Positions 8,363 to 17,592 are shown, numbered from the stretch's first letter. The stretch: 64,000 nucleotides of DNA from Variovorax paradoxus (GCF_030811855.1 NZ_JAUSRN010000009.1:1-64000); one strand, 5' to 3'. The notes: generated by a model from the letters alone, not told the origin. Made by a program: numbers and translations.

Positions 8363-9064
8363 ATGGACAACACCGCAACCATCGCGGCAACGCCGTTGAC
8401 TCCCGAGATCGCCGCAAGCGGCTGGCGCGGGCTGATTGCCGACTGGTCTTCCGACCGCCAGGCGTTCCACGTCTCGTGGGGCAAGGCAATGATGTGGATC
8501 TTCCTGCTCAGCGACACCTTCGTCTTCAGCTGCTTCTTGACCGGCTACATGACGGTGCGCGTCTCGACCACCGCGTCGTGGCCCAACCCCAGCGAGGTGT
8601 TTGCGCTCCACGTGGGTGGCGCCGACATACCGTTGCTGCTGATCGCGATCATGACTTTCGTGCTCATCACCAGCAGCGGCACGATGGCAATGGCCGTCAA
8701 CTTCGCCTACCGCGGCGACCGGGTGAACGCCGCCACGCTGATGCTCGTGACCGCGACCTTCGGCGAACTCTTCGTCGGCATGCAGGCCTTCGAGTGGTCC
8801 AAGCTGATCCTCGAAGAGGGCGTGCGGCCCTGGGGCAACCCGATGGGTGCGGCGCAGTTCGGATCGGCCTTCTTCATGATCACAGGCTTTCACGGGCTGC
8901 ACGTCTCGGCCGGCGTGGTCTTCCTGTTCGTCGTGGCCTTCAAGCTGATGCGTGGCGACTACGACAGGAGGGGCAACTACCAGATCGTCGAGATCACCGG
9001 CCTGTACTGGCACTTCGTGGATCTGGTTTGGGTCTTCATTTTTGCGCTGTTCTATCTTTGGTGA
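8363..9064 (+). CDS. coxP: cytochrome c oxidase subunit III, second copy (CoxP-like)
   Basis: This 233-residue protein is a more typical subunit III. Membrane segments lie near residues 42-64, 88-110, 124-145, 165-188 and 208-232. Signature segments are FGELFVGMQAFEWSKLI, TGFHGLHVSAGVVFLF and GLYWHFVDLVWVFIFALFYLW at the C-terminus. A strong AGGAGG lies ten bases before the ATG. Two consecutive subunit III genes are a hallmark of CoxMNOP-type operons. Both probably join the same complex, but whether they are simultaneous or alternative subunits cannot be told from sequence. Confidence 0.9.
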   Translation: MDNTATIAATPLTPEIAASGWRGLIADWSSDRQAFHVSWGKAMMWIFLLSDTFVFSCFLTGYMTVRVSTTASWPNPSEVFALHVGGADIPLLLIAIMTFVLITSSGTMAMAVNFAYRGDRVNAATLMLVTATFGELFVGMQAFEWSKLILEEGVRPWGNPMGAAQFGSAFFMITGFHGLHVSAGVVFLFVVAFKLMRGDYDRRGNYQIVEITGLYWHFVDLVWVFIFALFYLW

Positions 9065-9072
9065 GGACGACC

Positions 9073-9387
9073 ATGGACCACGTCTCAGGCCAACAACATC
9101 CGATCAGCCTCTATCTCAAGATCTGGGGGCTGCTGTTCGTGCTCAGCACGATGTCGTACCTCGTCGACTACTTCCATTTCCAGGGCTATCTGCGCTGGAC
9201 CCTGATCATCGTCTTCATGCTGCTGAAGGCCGGGCTGATCGTCGCGGTCTTCATGCATATGGCATGGGAACGGCTGTCGCTGGTCTATGCCATTCTGGTG
9301 CCGCCGCTGTGCCTGCTGGTCCTGGTCTGGCTGATGGCGGAGGAGGCCGGCCACACCTTCATCACGCGGCTGCTGTTCTTCCACTGA
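9073..9387 (+). CDS. cytochrome c oxidase subunit IV (prokaryotic type)
   Basis: The 104-residue protein has three hydrophobic segments (about residues 13-31, 41-63 and 70-90) with the family pattern MLLKAGLIVAVFMHM in the second. This matches the prokaryotic cytochrome C oxidase subunit IV family (COX4_pro, CyoD-like). It starts eight bases after the second subunit III gene and ends the operon. The subunit is an accessory that helps assemble or stabilise the core. It converges on the MFS gene with only 15 bases between the two stops. Confidence 0.85.
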   Translation: MDHVSGQQHPISLYLKIWGLLFVLSTMSYLVDYFHFQGYLRWTLIIVFMLLKAGLIVAVFMHMAWERLSLVYAILVPPLCLLVLVWLMAEEAGHTFITRLLFFH

Positions 9388-9402
9388 CGGCGTGGCCGCC
9401 GC

Positions 9403-11052
9403 TCAGCGCCGCACGATGTAGCGCGTGACCACCGGAGATGCTTCGCCGATGTGAAATGCGATCCGGCGCTCCCGCAGCGCCATGTCGCTGGCCGTGGCGC
9501 GGTTGAAGCGGCGCAGGTGGTCTGTCCACGAATCGTCGACGATCTGCTCCACATAGCGGCTGGGCTGCCCGATGTCGTGCAGCAGCTCCCAGCCGATGGC
9601 GCCCTGGCTCAGGCGCGCACGGCGGGTCTGCTGCATCACAAGGTGGAAGGCCGCGGCGCGCGCCGGCTCGATGAGGTATTCGACCGTGATCACCACGCGG
9701 CCGTCTTCCTGCGGCGCCTCGGTCGGCGGACCGGCGGCCCAGCCGGCTTCGGCGGGGCGGGTGTCGTCTTCGCCGACGCCGTCGGTCACCCAGCGCAGGG
9801 CCACCAGCATCAGCAGCGTGCCGCTGACGGCGGCGATGGCAAGGCTCAGGTTCAGCGCCGTGACCGTGGCCACCTGGCCCCAGAGCGCCGCGCCGATCGC
9901 GCTCGCGCCCATGATCGCCATCTGGTAGGTCGACATGCCGCGTGCGCGCACCCAGTCGGGCAGCGCGAGCTGCGCCGAAACCGAAAGCGAATTGGCCACC
10001 GTGATCCAGGCCATGCCGCCGAAGAACATGGCTGGCACCGCGACCCATGCGTTGGGCGCAAAGGCCATCACCGCCGTGGCGAGAGACTGCAGCACCGTGC
10101 CGCGCAGCACGAGCTGGTCGCGCCCTAGCGCCTGGCGCAGCCGCGGAAGGAACAGCACCGCGATGATCGCGCCCGAACCCATGGCAGCCAGTAGCAGCGT
10201 GAAGGTGCCGGCGCCGCCGCCCTTGAGATTGCGCGCCAGGAGCGGCAACAGCGCAAGCAGGGCCGTCGAGTGGAAGAAGAAGATCGTGATGCGCGAGAGC
10301 ACCGCCCGCATGCGCTGCGACTGCCAGACGAACTGCACGCCCACGCGCATGGCGCTGATGAGCTTCTCGCGGCCCAGTGGATTGGGCTTGTGTTCGCGCC
10401 GCCAGCGCAGCACCACGAAGCCCGAGGCCACCGAGAGGACGGCGTTGAGCGCAAACACCCAGACGCTGCCTGCGCTGGCAATCAGCATGCCGGCCGTGAG
10501 CGGGCCGATGATGCGCGAGGCGTTCATCGCGATGCCATTGAGGCCGAGCGCCGCCGGCAGCTGCGGCCGCGGCACCAGCTCGGGCACGATGGCCGAGAAC
10601 ACCGGCCAGCGCAGCGCCAGGCCGATGCCGTTGGCGAAGGTGAGCCCGAGCAGGAGCGGCGCCGTCATCATGTCCAGCGCAATGGCCGCGCACAGCACGA
10701 TGGCCGTGCCCGCCAGCCAGAACTGCGTGGCCACCAGCCAGCGCCGGCGGTCGAGGATGTCGGCCAGTGCGCCGCTGGGCAGGCCCAGCAGGAACACCGG
10801 CAAGGTGGAGGCCGACTGCACCAGTGCCACCCAGATGGGCGAAGTGGTCAGCGAGGTCATCATCCACGCCGCCGCCACGTCGTTCATCCACATGCAGATG
10901 TTGGCGATGAGCCAGGTGCTCCACAACATGCGGAACACGGGCAGCTTGAGCGGCACGAGCGCCGCGAACTTCGGTGGCTGCGGCCGGGCGGGGGAAATGG
11001 GTGTCTCGTCGGGGGATATCGGTGGCATGTGGCCCGATTGTGCCGATGCCAC
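9403..11052 (-). CDS. MFS exporter (MFS_3/EntS-like) with C-terminal ABM-like domain
   Basis: This 549-residue protein has about twelve membrane segments across residues 35-420. The loop after segment two reads GALADILDRRRW, the conserved MFS motif region. The closest general type is the enterobactin exporter/MFS_3 family. A soluble tail of about 110 residues follows (from EDGRVVITVEYLIEPARAAAF to the end), resembling an antibiotic-biosynthesis-monooxygenase (ABM)-like ferredoxin fold. This fusion is recurrent in proteobacterial MFS_3 proteins. Substrate unknown. The gene stands alone on the minus strand, 39 bases downstream of the amino acid permease gene, and could be its distal partner. 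Confidence 0.8.
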   Translation of the reverse strand: MASAQSGHMPPISPDETPISPARPQPPKFAALVPLKLPVFRMLWSTWLIANICMWMNDVAAAWMMTSLTTSPIWVALVQSASTLPVFLLGLPSGALADILDRRRWLVATQFWLAGTAIVLCAAIALDMMTAPLLLGLTFANGIGLALRWPVFSAIVPELVPRPQLPAALGLNGIAMNASRIIGPLTAGMLIASAGSVWVFALNAVLSVASGFVVLRWRREHKPNPLGREKLISAMRVGVQFVWQSQRMRAVLSRITIFFFHSTALLALLPLLARNLKGGGAGTFTLLLAAMGSGAIIAVLFLPRLRQALGRDQLVLRGTVLQSLATAVMAFAPNAWVAVPAMFFGGMAWITVANSLSVSAQLALPDWVRARGMSTYQMAIMGASAIGAALWGQVATVTALNLSLAIAAVSGTLLMLVALRWVTDGVGEDDTRPAEAGWAAGPPTEAPQEDGRVVITVEYLIEPARAAAFHLVMQQTRRARLSQGAIGWELLHDIGQPSRYVEQIVDDSWTDHLRRFNRATASDMALRERRIAFHIGEASPVVTRYIVRR

Positions 11053-11091
11053 CGAGACCGGTCGAAAAACCCGGCAATCCCCGGGGAGCGC

Positions 11092-11862
11092 CTATCCCCT
11101 GTCGCTGCGTGCCAGGCGGTGCTCCAGGCGCCGCAGCATCGTGGTGAGCACGAGCGTCATCACCCAGTACACCACCGAGATCGCGAGGTACGGCTCCCAG
11201 TAGCGCGCATAGGCGCCCGCCACCGTGCGGGCCGCGTAGGCCAGTTCGGCCAGCCCGATGGCCGACACCAGAGATGTGTCCTTCAGGAGCGCGATCGCGT
11301 TGTTGCCCAGCGGCGGCAGCATGCGGCGGAAGGCCTGCGGCAGCACCACGTAGCGCATCACCTGCAGGGGCGTGAAGCCGATCGACCGGCCGGCATCGAA
11401 TTGTCCGCGCGAGATCGACTGGATGCCGGCGCGAAACACCTCGGAGATGTAGGCCGCCGAGTTGAGCGTGAGCGCCACCACGCCGGAAATCAGCGCGCCG
11501 TGTTCCTGCTTGAGCTCGCGTGCCAGATCGCCACTGATCAACAGGCCGGTCGCCGGATGAATGAACACCGGCATCACCGCGAAGTGGATCAGCAGGATCT
11601 GCACGAAAAGCGGCGTGCCGCGGAAGAAGCTCACGTACACCGTGGCGGGCCAGCGCAGGAAGAAGCGCGCGATCCAGGTCCACGGCGCATGGCGCGGATG
11701 CGCCAGCCGCGCGAGCGCCAGGCAAAGGCCCCAGCTGGAGCCCAGCAGCACGCACACCACCGTCATGCGCAGCGTCATCCAGGCACCCTGCCAGAACAGA
11801 TCCTTGTACTCGACCAGGATGTCCCAGCGGAACCATCCGAACAAAAGGACGGGTTGTTCCAT
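11092..11862 (-). CDS. polar amino acid ABC transporter permease (HisM/GlnP type)
   Basis: The 256-residue permease belongs to the His/Glu/Gln/Arg/opine family. It has about five membrane segments and an EAA loop in AGRSIGFTPLQVMRYVVLPQAF. The segment FFRGTPLFVQILLIHF is typical of this family. It follows its binding-protein gene by 32 bases and probably forms a homodimer or pairs with a distant permease. No ATP-binding gene is found beside it, so the ATPase must be supplied from elsewhere. Confidence 0.9.
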   Translation of the reverse strand: MEQPVLLFGWFRWDILVEYKDLFWQGAWMTLRMTVVCVLLGSSWGLCLALARLAHPRHAPWTWIARFFLRWPATVYVSFFRGTPLFVQILLIHFAVMPVFIHPATGLLISGDLARELKQEHGALISGVVALTLNSAAYISEVFRAGIQSISRGQFDAGRSIGFTPLQVMRYVVLPQAFRRMLPPLGNNAIALLKDTSLVSAIGLAELAYAARTVAGAYARYWEPYLAISVVYWVMTLVLTTMLRRLEHRLARSDRG

Positions 11863-11894
11863 CTAGCGCTCGCTCTTGCTCGGGGCGGCCGTGC

Positions 11895-12653
11895 TCATCG
11901 GGCGTTCGGGTCCTTGTTGAACCACTTCTTGTAGATGCTGGCGTAGCTGCCGTCGGCGCGAATCGCGGCCAGGCCGGCCGTGAGCTTGTCGAGCAACGCC
12001 TTGTCGCCCTTCTTCACGACGATGCCGAAGCCTTCTTCGGGAAAGGACTTGTCGTCGAGCGTCTTGAGGTCGGGGTTCTGCGCCACGCGGTAGGCGATCA
12101 CGCCGTTGTCGCCCATGGCGGCATCGACGCCGCCGCCGGCCAGCTCGGAAATGATGAGCGGCGTGCTCTCGAAGCGGCGGATGTTGGGGTTGGTCTTGCC
12201 GAATTCGCGCGAGGCGATGTCGTCGGCGGTGGAGGCGCTCACCACGGCGATCTTCTTGCCGGCGAGGTCCTTCAGCGAGCCGACCGTGCTGCTCTTCGGC
12301 AGCGCGATCAGCTGGCGCGCCGCGAAGTAGGGCGGCGTGAAGTCGTAGCTCTGCTTGCGCTTCTCGTTGATGGTGACGCCCGAGATCACGAGGTCGACGT
12401 CGCCGTTGTTGAGCGCGCCGAAGATGCCGGTGAAGGGCGTGTTCACGACCTTGATCTTCAGGCCCTGCTGCTTGGCGATGGCGTTGATGATGTCGATGTC
12501 GAAGCCGACGATCTGCTTGTCCTTGTTCTCGAAGGCGAAGGGCGCGTAGGTGGCGCTCGAGGCCACGGTGAGTTCGCGGTTCTGGGCCTGGGCGCCGAAG
12601 GCGAGCGTGGCGGCGGCAAGGCCGAGCGCCAGGGCGCGGCGAATGGTGTTCAT
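11895..12653 (-). CDS. periplasmic amino acid-binding protein (SBP family 3)
   Basis: This 252-residue protein has a Sec signal peptide with cleavage near AFGAQAQ (about residue 23). A type II periplasmic-binding fold follows, characteristic of family 3 solute-binding proteins, including the segments VGFDIDIINAIAKQQGLK and DLVISGVTINEKRKQSYDFTPPYF. It captures a polar amino acid for the permease encoded immediately downstream. It could bind glutamine, arginine, cystine or a related ligand; no residue here settles that. An Lrp-type regulator gene lies upstream on the same strand and is a plausible controller. Confidence 0.9.
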   Translation of the reverse strand: MNTIRRALALGLAAATLAFGAQAQNRELTVASSATYAPFAFENKDKQIVGFDIDIINAIAKQQGLKIKVVNTPFTGIFGALNNGDVDLVISGVTINEKRKQSYDFTPPYFAARQLIALPKSSTVGSLKDLAGKKIAVVSASTADDIASREFGKTNPNIRRFESTPLIISELAGGGVDAAMGDNGVIAYRVAQNPDLKTLDDKSFPEEGFGIVVKKGDKALLDKLTAGLAAIRADGSYASIYKKWFNKDPNAR

Positions 12654-12723
12654 GGGGCTTCTTCCTCTTGTTGCGCCGGCTCGGCGGTATGTATATGTAG
12701 TGGGCGGGAATTCTAGGTTGCAG

Positions 12724-13200
12724 CTAGCGTGCCAGGTGCCCCAGCGGCAAGGCGCTGCTGGCCTTCACCTCGCCCAGCGAGAAGCTGGTGTGCAGGTCCT
12801 TCACGTTCGGCAGGTTCATCAGCTGCTGGCGCGCGAAGGCCGAGAAGCCGTTCAGGTCCTGTGCCACGACCTGCAGCTCGAAGGTGCCGGTGCCGCTGAT
12901 GTAGTGGCAGGCCACCACCTCGGGCATCTTGCGGATTGCCTCCTCCAGCTTGCGGGTGGCTTCGTTGGTGACGCGCTCGGTGTCCACCCGCACGAAAGCG
13001 AGCACGCCAAGCCCGATCTTGTGGCGGTCGATTTCGGCGTGGTAGCCCTTGATGAAGCCGGCTTCTTCCAGCGCGCGCACCCGGCGCCAGCAGGGCGCGG
13101 CCGAGAGCCCCACGCGCTGCGCAAGCTCGGCGTTGGTCAGGCGGCCGTCGGCCTGCAGTTCTTGCAGGATTGCAAGGTCGAACTTGTCAATGCTTTCCAT
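12724..13200 (-). CDS. Lrp/AsnC-family transcriptional regulator
   Basis: The 158-residue protein has an N-terminal helix-turn-helix (residues 5-50, LTNAELAQRVGLSAAPCWRRV) and a C-terminal ligand-binding RAM domain containing VVACHYISGTGTFELQVVA. Lrp-family proteins sense amino acids. The ATG at 13200 matches the usual family start; upstream in-frame sequence is not family-like. It is divergent from the indolepyruvate oxidoreductase gene and upstream of the amino acid transport genes, so either set could be its target. Autoregulation is common in the family. Confidence 0.9.
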   Translation of the reverse strand: MESIDKFDLAILQELQADGRLTNAELAQRVGLSAAPCWRRVRALEEAGFIKGYHAEIDRHKIGLGVLAFVRVDTERVTNEATRKLEEAIRKMPEVVACHYISGTGTFELQVVAQDLNGFSAFARQQLMNLPNVKDLHTSFSLGEVKASSALPLGHLAR

Positions 13201-13376
13201 ATGCGACCATCTTAAGCAAGATTCTTTCTGAAAGGCGGTTTTTAGAGGCGAAGAACGCAAACACCTGTCGCGTACCCCGGCATACACTTTGCGTGATCAT
13301 GGGCTCGCGCCCTACCGGGCACAGACCCATAGCCAACAGCCAGGCCCACCAGGCCCTGCCAAACGGAGACAGACAC
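13201..13376. promoter_or_regulatory. divergent regulatory region between lrp-type gene and iorAB
   Basis: This 176-base divergent region should hold promoters for both genes. A short palindrome CTTTCTGAAAG lies at 13224-13234, close to the regulator's start, and is a possible Lrp-family operator. I see no convincing -35/-10 pair. The oxidoreductase start is preceded by AAACGGAGAC, which supplies the ribosome-binding site. Confidence 0.3.
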
Positions 13377-16300
13377 ATGAACGCACCGCTGCCCGAGCAC
13401 ATTCGCAAGGCGCTGGAAACCGTCACGCTCGACGACAAATACAGCCTCGACTACGGCCGTGCCTTCATGAGCGGCGTCCAGGCGCTCGTCAAGCTACCGA
13501 TGCTGCAGCGACTGCGCGACAAGCAGGCCGGCAAGAACACGGCCGGCTTCATCAGCGGCTACCGGGGCTCTCCGCTCGGCGGCTACGACCAGGCTCTGTG
13601 GAAGGCCAGCAAGTTCCTGAAGGAACAGAACATCGTCTTCCAGCCAGGCGTGAACGAAGAGCTCGCCGCCACGGCGCTATGGGGCACCCAGCAGCTGGGC
13701 TTCTCGCCCGCGGGCACCAACAAGTTCGACGGCGTCTTCGGCATCTGGTACGGCAAGGGCCCGGGCGTGGACCGCTGCTCCGACGTCTTCAAGCACGCCA
13801 ACATGGCGGGTACCACCGAATGGGGCGGCGTGATCGCGGTGGCGGGCGACGACCACATTTCCAAGAGCAGCACGGCCGCGCACCAGAGCGACCATATCTT
13901 CAAGGCCTGCGGCACGCCGGTGTTCTTTCCGACCAACGTGCAGGAAATACTGGACCTGGGCATCCACGCCTTTGCCTTGAGCCGCTTCTCGGGCGTCTGG
14001 TCGGGCATGAAGACGATCCAGGAAATCGTCGAGTCGAGCGCCACGGCCATGATCGACCCGGACCGCGTCGAGATCGTCATCCCCACGGATTTCCAGATGC
14101 CGACCGGCGGCCTGCACATCCGCTGGCCCGACCATGCGCTGGAGCAGGAAGCGCGCCTGATGCACTACAAGTGGTATGCCGCGCTGGCCTACATCCGCGC
14201 CAACCGGCTGAACCACAACGTGATCGAAGGCCCGAACGATCGCTTCGGCATCATGGCCAGCGGCAAGGCCTACAACGACACCCGCCAGGCCCTGATCGAC
14301 CTGGGCCTGGACGACGCCACCTGCCGCCAGCTGGGCATCCGGCTGCACAAGGTGGGCGTGGTGTGGCCGCTCGAGGCGCAGCTCACGCGCGACTTTGCCA
14401 CCGGCCTGCAAGAAATTCTGGTGGTGGAAGAAAAGCGCCAGGTCATCGAATACCAGTTGAAGGAAGAGCTCTACAACTGGCGCGCCGACGTGCGACCCAC
14501 CGTGCTCGGCAAGTTCAACGAGCTCGACGGCGATTTCTCCGGCGGCGAATGGGCCATGCCCAACCCGACGGCCAACACGCTGCTGCGTGCGAATGCCGAC
14601 CTGAACCCGGCGCTGATCGCCAAAGCGATTGCGCAGCGCCTGCGCAAGCTCGGCATCCTGGACCAGGCCGGCGCCGACATGCATGCGCGCATCGATGCGC
14701 AGATCGCCATCCTCGAAGCCAAGGAGCGCTCGATGGAAGTGCTCAAGGTGGGCGGCGTGCAGGGCGCCGACCGCCAGCCCTGGTTCTGCTCGGGCTGTCC
14801 GCACAACACCAGCACCGTGGTGCCCGAAGGCTCGCGCGCCATGGGCGGCATCGGCTGCCACTTCATGGCCACCTGGATGGACCGTTCCACCATCGGCTTC
14901 ACGCAGATGGGCGGCGAGGGCGTGCCATGGGTGGGTCAGCAGCCATTCACCACCGACCAGCACATCTTCGCGAACCTGGGCGACGGCACGTACTTTCACA
15001 GCGGCCTGCTCGCCATCCGCCAGAGCATTGCTGCGGGTGTGAACATCACCTACAAGATTCTCTACAACGACGCCGTGGCCATGACCGGCGGCCAGCAGGT
15101 CGGCGAGCGGCCCGAAGGCCATTCGGTGCTGCAGATTGCCGAAAGCCTCCATGCCGAAGGCGCCAAGAAGGTCGTCATCGTGACCGACGAGCCCGAGAAG
15201 TACGAGGGCGTGAACATCCCCGGCGACCACGTGGCGGTGAAGCACCGCGACCTGCTCGACGAGATCCAACGCGAGTTCCGCGAGATCGCCGGCACCACCG
15301 CCATCATCTACGACCAGACCTGCGCCACCGAGAAGCGCCGCCGCCGCAAGCGGGGCACGGCCGTCGATCCGGCCAAGCGCGTGGTCATCAACGACCTGGT
15401 CTGCGAAGGCTGCGGCGACTGCAGCGTGAAGAGCAACTGCCTGTCGGTCGAGCCGCTCGAAACCGAGTTTGGCCGCAAGCGCACCATCAATCAGAGCAGC
15501 TGCAACAAGGACATGAGCTGCCTCAAGGGCTTCTGCCCCAGCTTCGTCACGGTCGAAGGCGGGCAACTCAAGAAAAAGTCCAGGAACAAGGCCGATTCGC
15601 CGCTCGAACTCGGTCCGCTGCCGGAACCGGCCGTGCCGGCGCTGGCGCAAGACCAGGTGTGGGGCATCGTGGTCGCCGGTGTCGGTGGCACGGGCGTCAT
15701 CACCATCGGCCAGCTGCTGGGCATGGCGGCGCACATCGAGGGCAAGGGCATCGTCACGCAAGACGCGGCCGGCCTGGCGCAAAAGGGCGGCGCCACCTGG
15801 AGCCATGCGCTCATCGGCGCATCGCAGGACGCGATCCGCACCACGCGCGTGGGCACCGCTGCGGCCGACCTGATCCTGGCCGCCGATCCGCTGGTGGCCG
15901 TGAACGCGGAAACCCTGGCCCGCATGCGTGAGGGCCGCACGCACGTGGCGCTCAACACGCACAGCACGCCGACGGCCGCCTTCGTGCGCAATGCCAACTG
16001 GGTGAATCCGCAGGACGACTGCGCGAACCAGATCGCGCGCGTCGTGGGCGCCGGGGCGCTCGGCACCTTCGACGCCGATGCCGCCGCCACCACTTTGATG
16101 GGCGACAGCCTCTACGCCAATCCGATGCTGCTGGGCTTTGCCTGGCAAAAGGGCTGGATCCCGCTGGCGCTCGAGTCGCTGATGCGCGCCATCGAACTCA
16201 ACGCCGTGGCCATCGACAACAACAAGGCCGCTTTCGCATGGGGCCGCCAGGCGGCCGCGAACCCTGCCGCGCTGCAAAAGCGCGTGCGCCCGGGCCAGGT

Positions 16301-16985
16301 GGTCGAGTTCAAGAAGCGCGAAACCGTCGACAGCCTGGTGGCGCGCCGCGTCGAATTCCTCACGGGCTACCAGAACGCAGCCTACGCCGACGAGTACCGT
16401 CAGTTCGTGGGCAAGGTCCGGCAAGCCGAATCGGTGCTGGGCAAGACCGCGCTCGCCGAAACCGTGGCCCGCTACCTGTTCAAGCTCATGGCCTACAAGG
16501 ACGAGTACGAGGTCGCGCGCCTGCACACCGACCGGGCCTTCCTCGACCGGGTCGAAGGCATGTTCGAAGGCCAGATGGGCAAGGACTTCAAGCTCAACTA
16601 CCACCTGGCGCCGCCCATCATCGCCAAGAAGAACGCCAAGGGCGAACTGCAAAAGCAGAAGTTCGGCCCCTGGATGCTCACCGGCTTCAGGCTGTTGGCC
16701 CGGCTCAAGGGCCTGCGCGGCACGGCCTTGGACATCTTCGGGCGCACCGAAGAGCGCAAGACCGAGCGCGCCCTGATCAGCGAATACCGCGCGGCCATCG
16801 ACGAGGTGATTGCCGGGCTCAATGCCGAGAACCACGCGCTGGCGCTGGAGATTGCAAGCCTGCCCGAGCAGATCCGCGGCTACGGCCACGTGAAGGACCG
16901 CAACCTGGCGGCCGCCCGCACCCGCTGGAACGACCTGCTCGCCAAGTGGCGCAACCCGCAATCGGCCCAGCGCTCGGCCGCCTGA
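13377..16985 (+). CDS. indolepyruvate ferredoxin oxidoreductase, fused alpha-beta
   Basis: This 1202-residue protein fuses both subunits of an indolepyruvate/2-oxoacid:ferredoxin oxidoreductase, which decarboxylates arylpyruvates to aryl-acetyl-CoA. The N-terminal half holds the pyruvate-oxidoreductase and thiamine-diphosphate domains, including GVNEELAATALWGTQQ and the FCSGCPHNTS region near residue 470. A cysteine-rich iron-sulfur segment follows near 680-730 (CEGCGDCSVKSNC, then CNKDMSCLKGFCPSF). The C-terminal gamma domain starts at GIVVAGVGGTGVITIGQLLG. The size fits the single-chain proteobacterial form that works in aerobic amino acid catabolism. The ATG at 13377 is preceded by GGAG and begins the conserved sequence. 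Confidence 0.93.
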   Translation: MNAPLPEHIRKALETVTLDDKYSLDYGRAFMSGVQALVKLPMLQRLRDKQAGKNTAGFISGYRGSPLGGYDQALWKASKFLKEQNIVFQPGVNEELAATALWGTQQLGFSPAGTNKFDGVFGIWYGKGPGVDRCSDVFKHANMAGTTEWGGVIAVAGDDHISKSSTAAHQSDHIFKACGTPVFFPTNVQEILDLGIHAFALSRFSGVWSGMKTIQEIVESSATAMIDPDRVEIVIPTDFQMPTGGLHIRWPDHALEQEARLMHYKWYAALAYIRANRLNHNVIEGPNDRFGIMASGKAYNDTRQALIDLGLDDATCRQLGIRLHKVGVVWPLEAQLTRDFATGLQEILVVEEKRQVIEYQLKEELYNWRADVRPTVLGKFNELDGDFSGGEWAMPNPTANTLLRANADLNPALIAKAIAQRLRKLGILDQAGADMHARIDAQIAILEAKERSMEVLKVGGVQGADRQPWFCSGCPHNTSTVVPEGSRAMGGIGCHFMATWMDRSTIGFTQMGGEGVPWVGQQPFTTDQHIFANLGDGTYFHSGLLAIRQSIAAGVNITYKILYNDAVAMTGGQQVGERPEGHSVLQIAESLHAEGAKKVVIVTDEPEKYEGVNIPGDHVAVKHRDLLDEIQREFREIAGTTAIIYDQTCATEKRRRRKRGTAVDPAKRVVINDLVCEGCGDCSVKSNCLSVEPLETEFGRKRTINQSSCNKDMSCLKGFCPSFVTVEGGQLKKKSRNKADSPLELGPLPEPAVPALAQDQVWGIVVAGVGGTGVITIGQLLGMAAHIEGKGIVTQDAAGLAQKGGATWSHALIGASQDAIRTTRVGTAAADLILAADPLVAVNAETLARMREGRTHVALNTHSTPTAAFVRNANWVNPQDDCANQIARVVGAGALGTFDADAAATTLMGDSLYANPMLLGFAWQKGWIPLALESLMRAIELNAVAIDNNKAAFAWGRQAAANPAALQKRVRPGQVVEFKKRETVDSLVARRVEFLTGYQNAAYADEYRQFVGKVRQAESVLGKTALAETVARYLFKLMAYKDEYEVARLHTDRAFLDRVEGMFEGQMGKDFKLNYHLAPPIIAKKNAKGELQKQKFGPWMLTGFRLLARLKGLRGTALDIFGRTEERKTERALISEYRAAIDEVIAGLNAENHALALEIASLPEQIRGYGHVKDRNLAAARTRWNDLLAKWRNPQSAQRSAA

Positions 16986-17256
16986 GTTCCTGAAAGAGCG
17001 CCCGTCAAGCGGCCAGCCCGCTTGCGCGGCCGCTATTCAAAGAAGAGCAGCCGAGGCGCGGCTGGCGCCCCTGGAAAGCCCTGCCCCCCGCGCCGGATAA
17101 GCGCGGAGCGCGGGGCGTTGCCACGAATACAATGCCCGGTGCTGTTCGCGGCTGATGCCGCTTCAAGCGCTGGTTCGCGGCCTTTTTCGCAGGGCCGCGG
17201 AACCGCGGGCCCGGCTCGCGCTTCTGACATTCCTCTTCTCTCTGCTGGAGACTCTC
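16986..17256. promoter_or_regulatory. intergenic region before yajC
   Basis: This 271-base gap has no convincing gene. An inverted repeat AGCGGCC/GGCCGCT (17008-17014 and 17028-17034) just after the oxidoreductase could be an attenuating hairpin, but it has no T tract. A -10-like TACAAT lies around 17128 and a GC-rich hairpin around 17193-17213. The promoter for yajC-secD-secF is expected here. Confidence 0.35.
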
Positions 17257-17592
17257 TTGTTCATTTCCTCTGCTTTCGCCCAAACCGCGCCCGCTGCTTC
17301 CGGTGGTGGCGACATGTTGTCCTCGCTCGGCAGCATGCTGCCCCTGGTGCTGATGTTCGTGGTGCTGTATTTCGTCATGATCCGCCCGCAAATGAAGCGC
17401 CAGAAAGAGGCTCGCGCCATGATCGAAGCCCTCGCCAAGGGCGATGAGGTGGCCACGGCTGGCGGCGTGCTCGGCAAGATCACCTCCATCGGCGACCAGT
17501 ACCTCGGCCTCGAAATCGCCAATGGCGTGGAAATCAAGATCCAGCGCAGCGCTGTGGTCCAGGTCCTGCCCAAGGGCGCCGTCAAGCAGTAA
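17257..17592 (+). CDS. yajC: Sec translocon accessory protein YajC
   Basis: YajC is a small inner-membrane protein that associates with SecDF. The 111-residue product has an N-terminal region MFISSAFAQTAPAA, one membrane segment around residues 24-44 (MLPLVLMFVVLYFVMIRPQMKRQKE region) and a small soluble domain ending in VVQVLPKGAVKQ. I chose the TTG at 17257 because GGAG lies seven bases upstream and the length then matches the family. No ATG gives a full-length product. It is the first gene of yajC-secD-secF. The usual upstream queA/tgt genes are absent here. Confidence 0.92.
   Translation: MFISSAFAQTAPAASGGGDMLSSLGSMLPLVLMFVVLYFVMIRPQMKRQKEARAMIEALAKGDEVATAGGVLGKITSIGDQYLGLEIANGVEIKIQRSAVVQVLPKGAVKQ

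Noticed and set aside
9362-11836. A long alternative minus-strand frame over the MFS and amino acid permease genes
   Set aside because: It crosses two recognised genes in another frame and gives an Arg/Ala/His-rich product with no motif.
13677-16961. A very long open frame (over 1000 codons) antisense to the indolepyruvate oxidoreductase
   Set aside because: It mirrors a clear conserved gene; long antisense frames are expected at this GC content. Its translation is low-complexity and shows no family motif.
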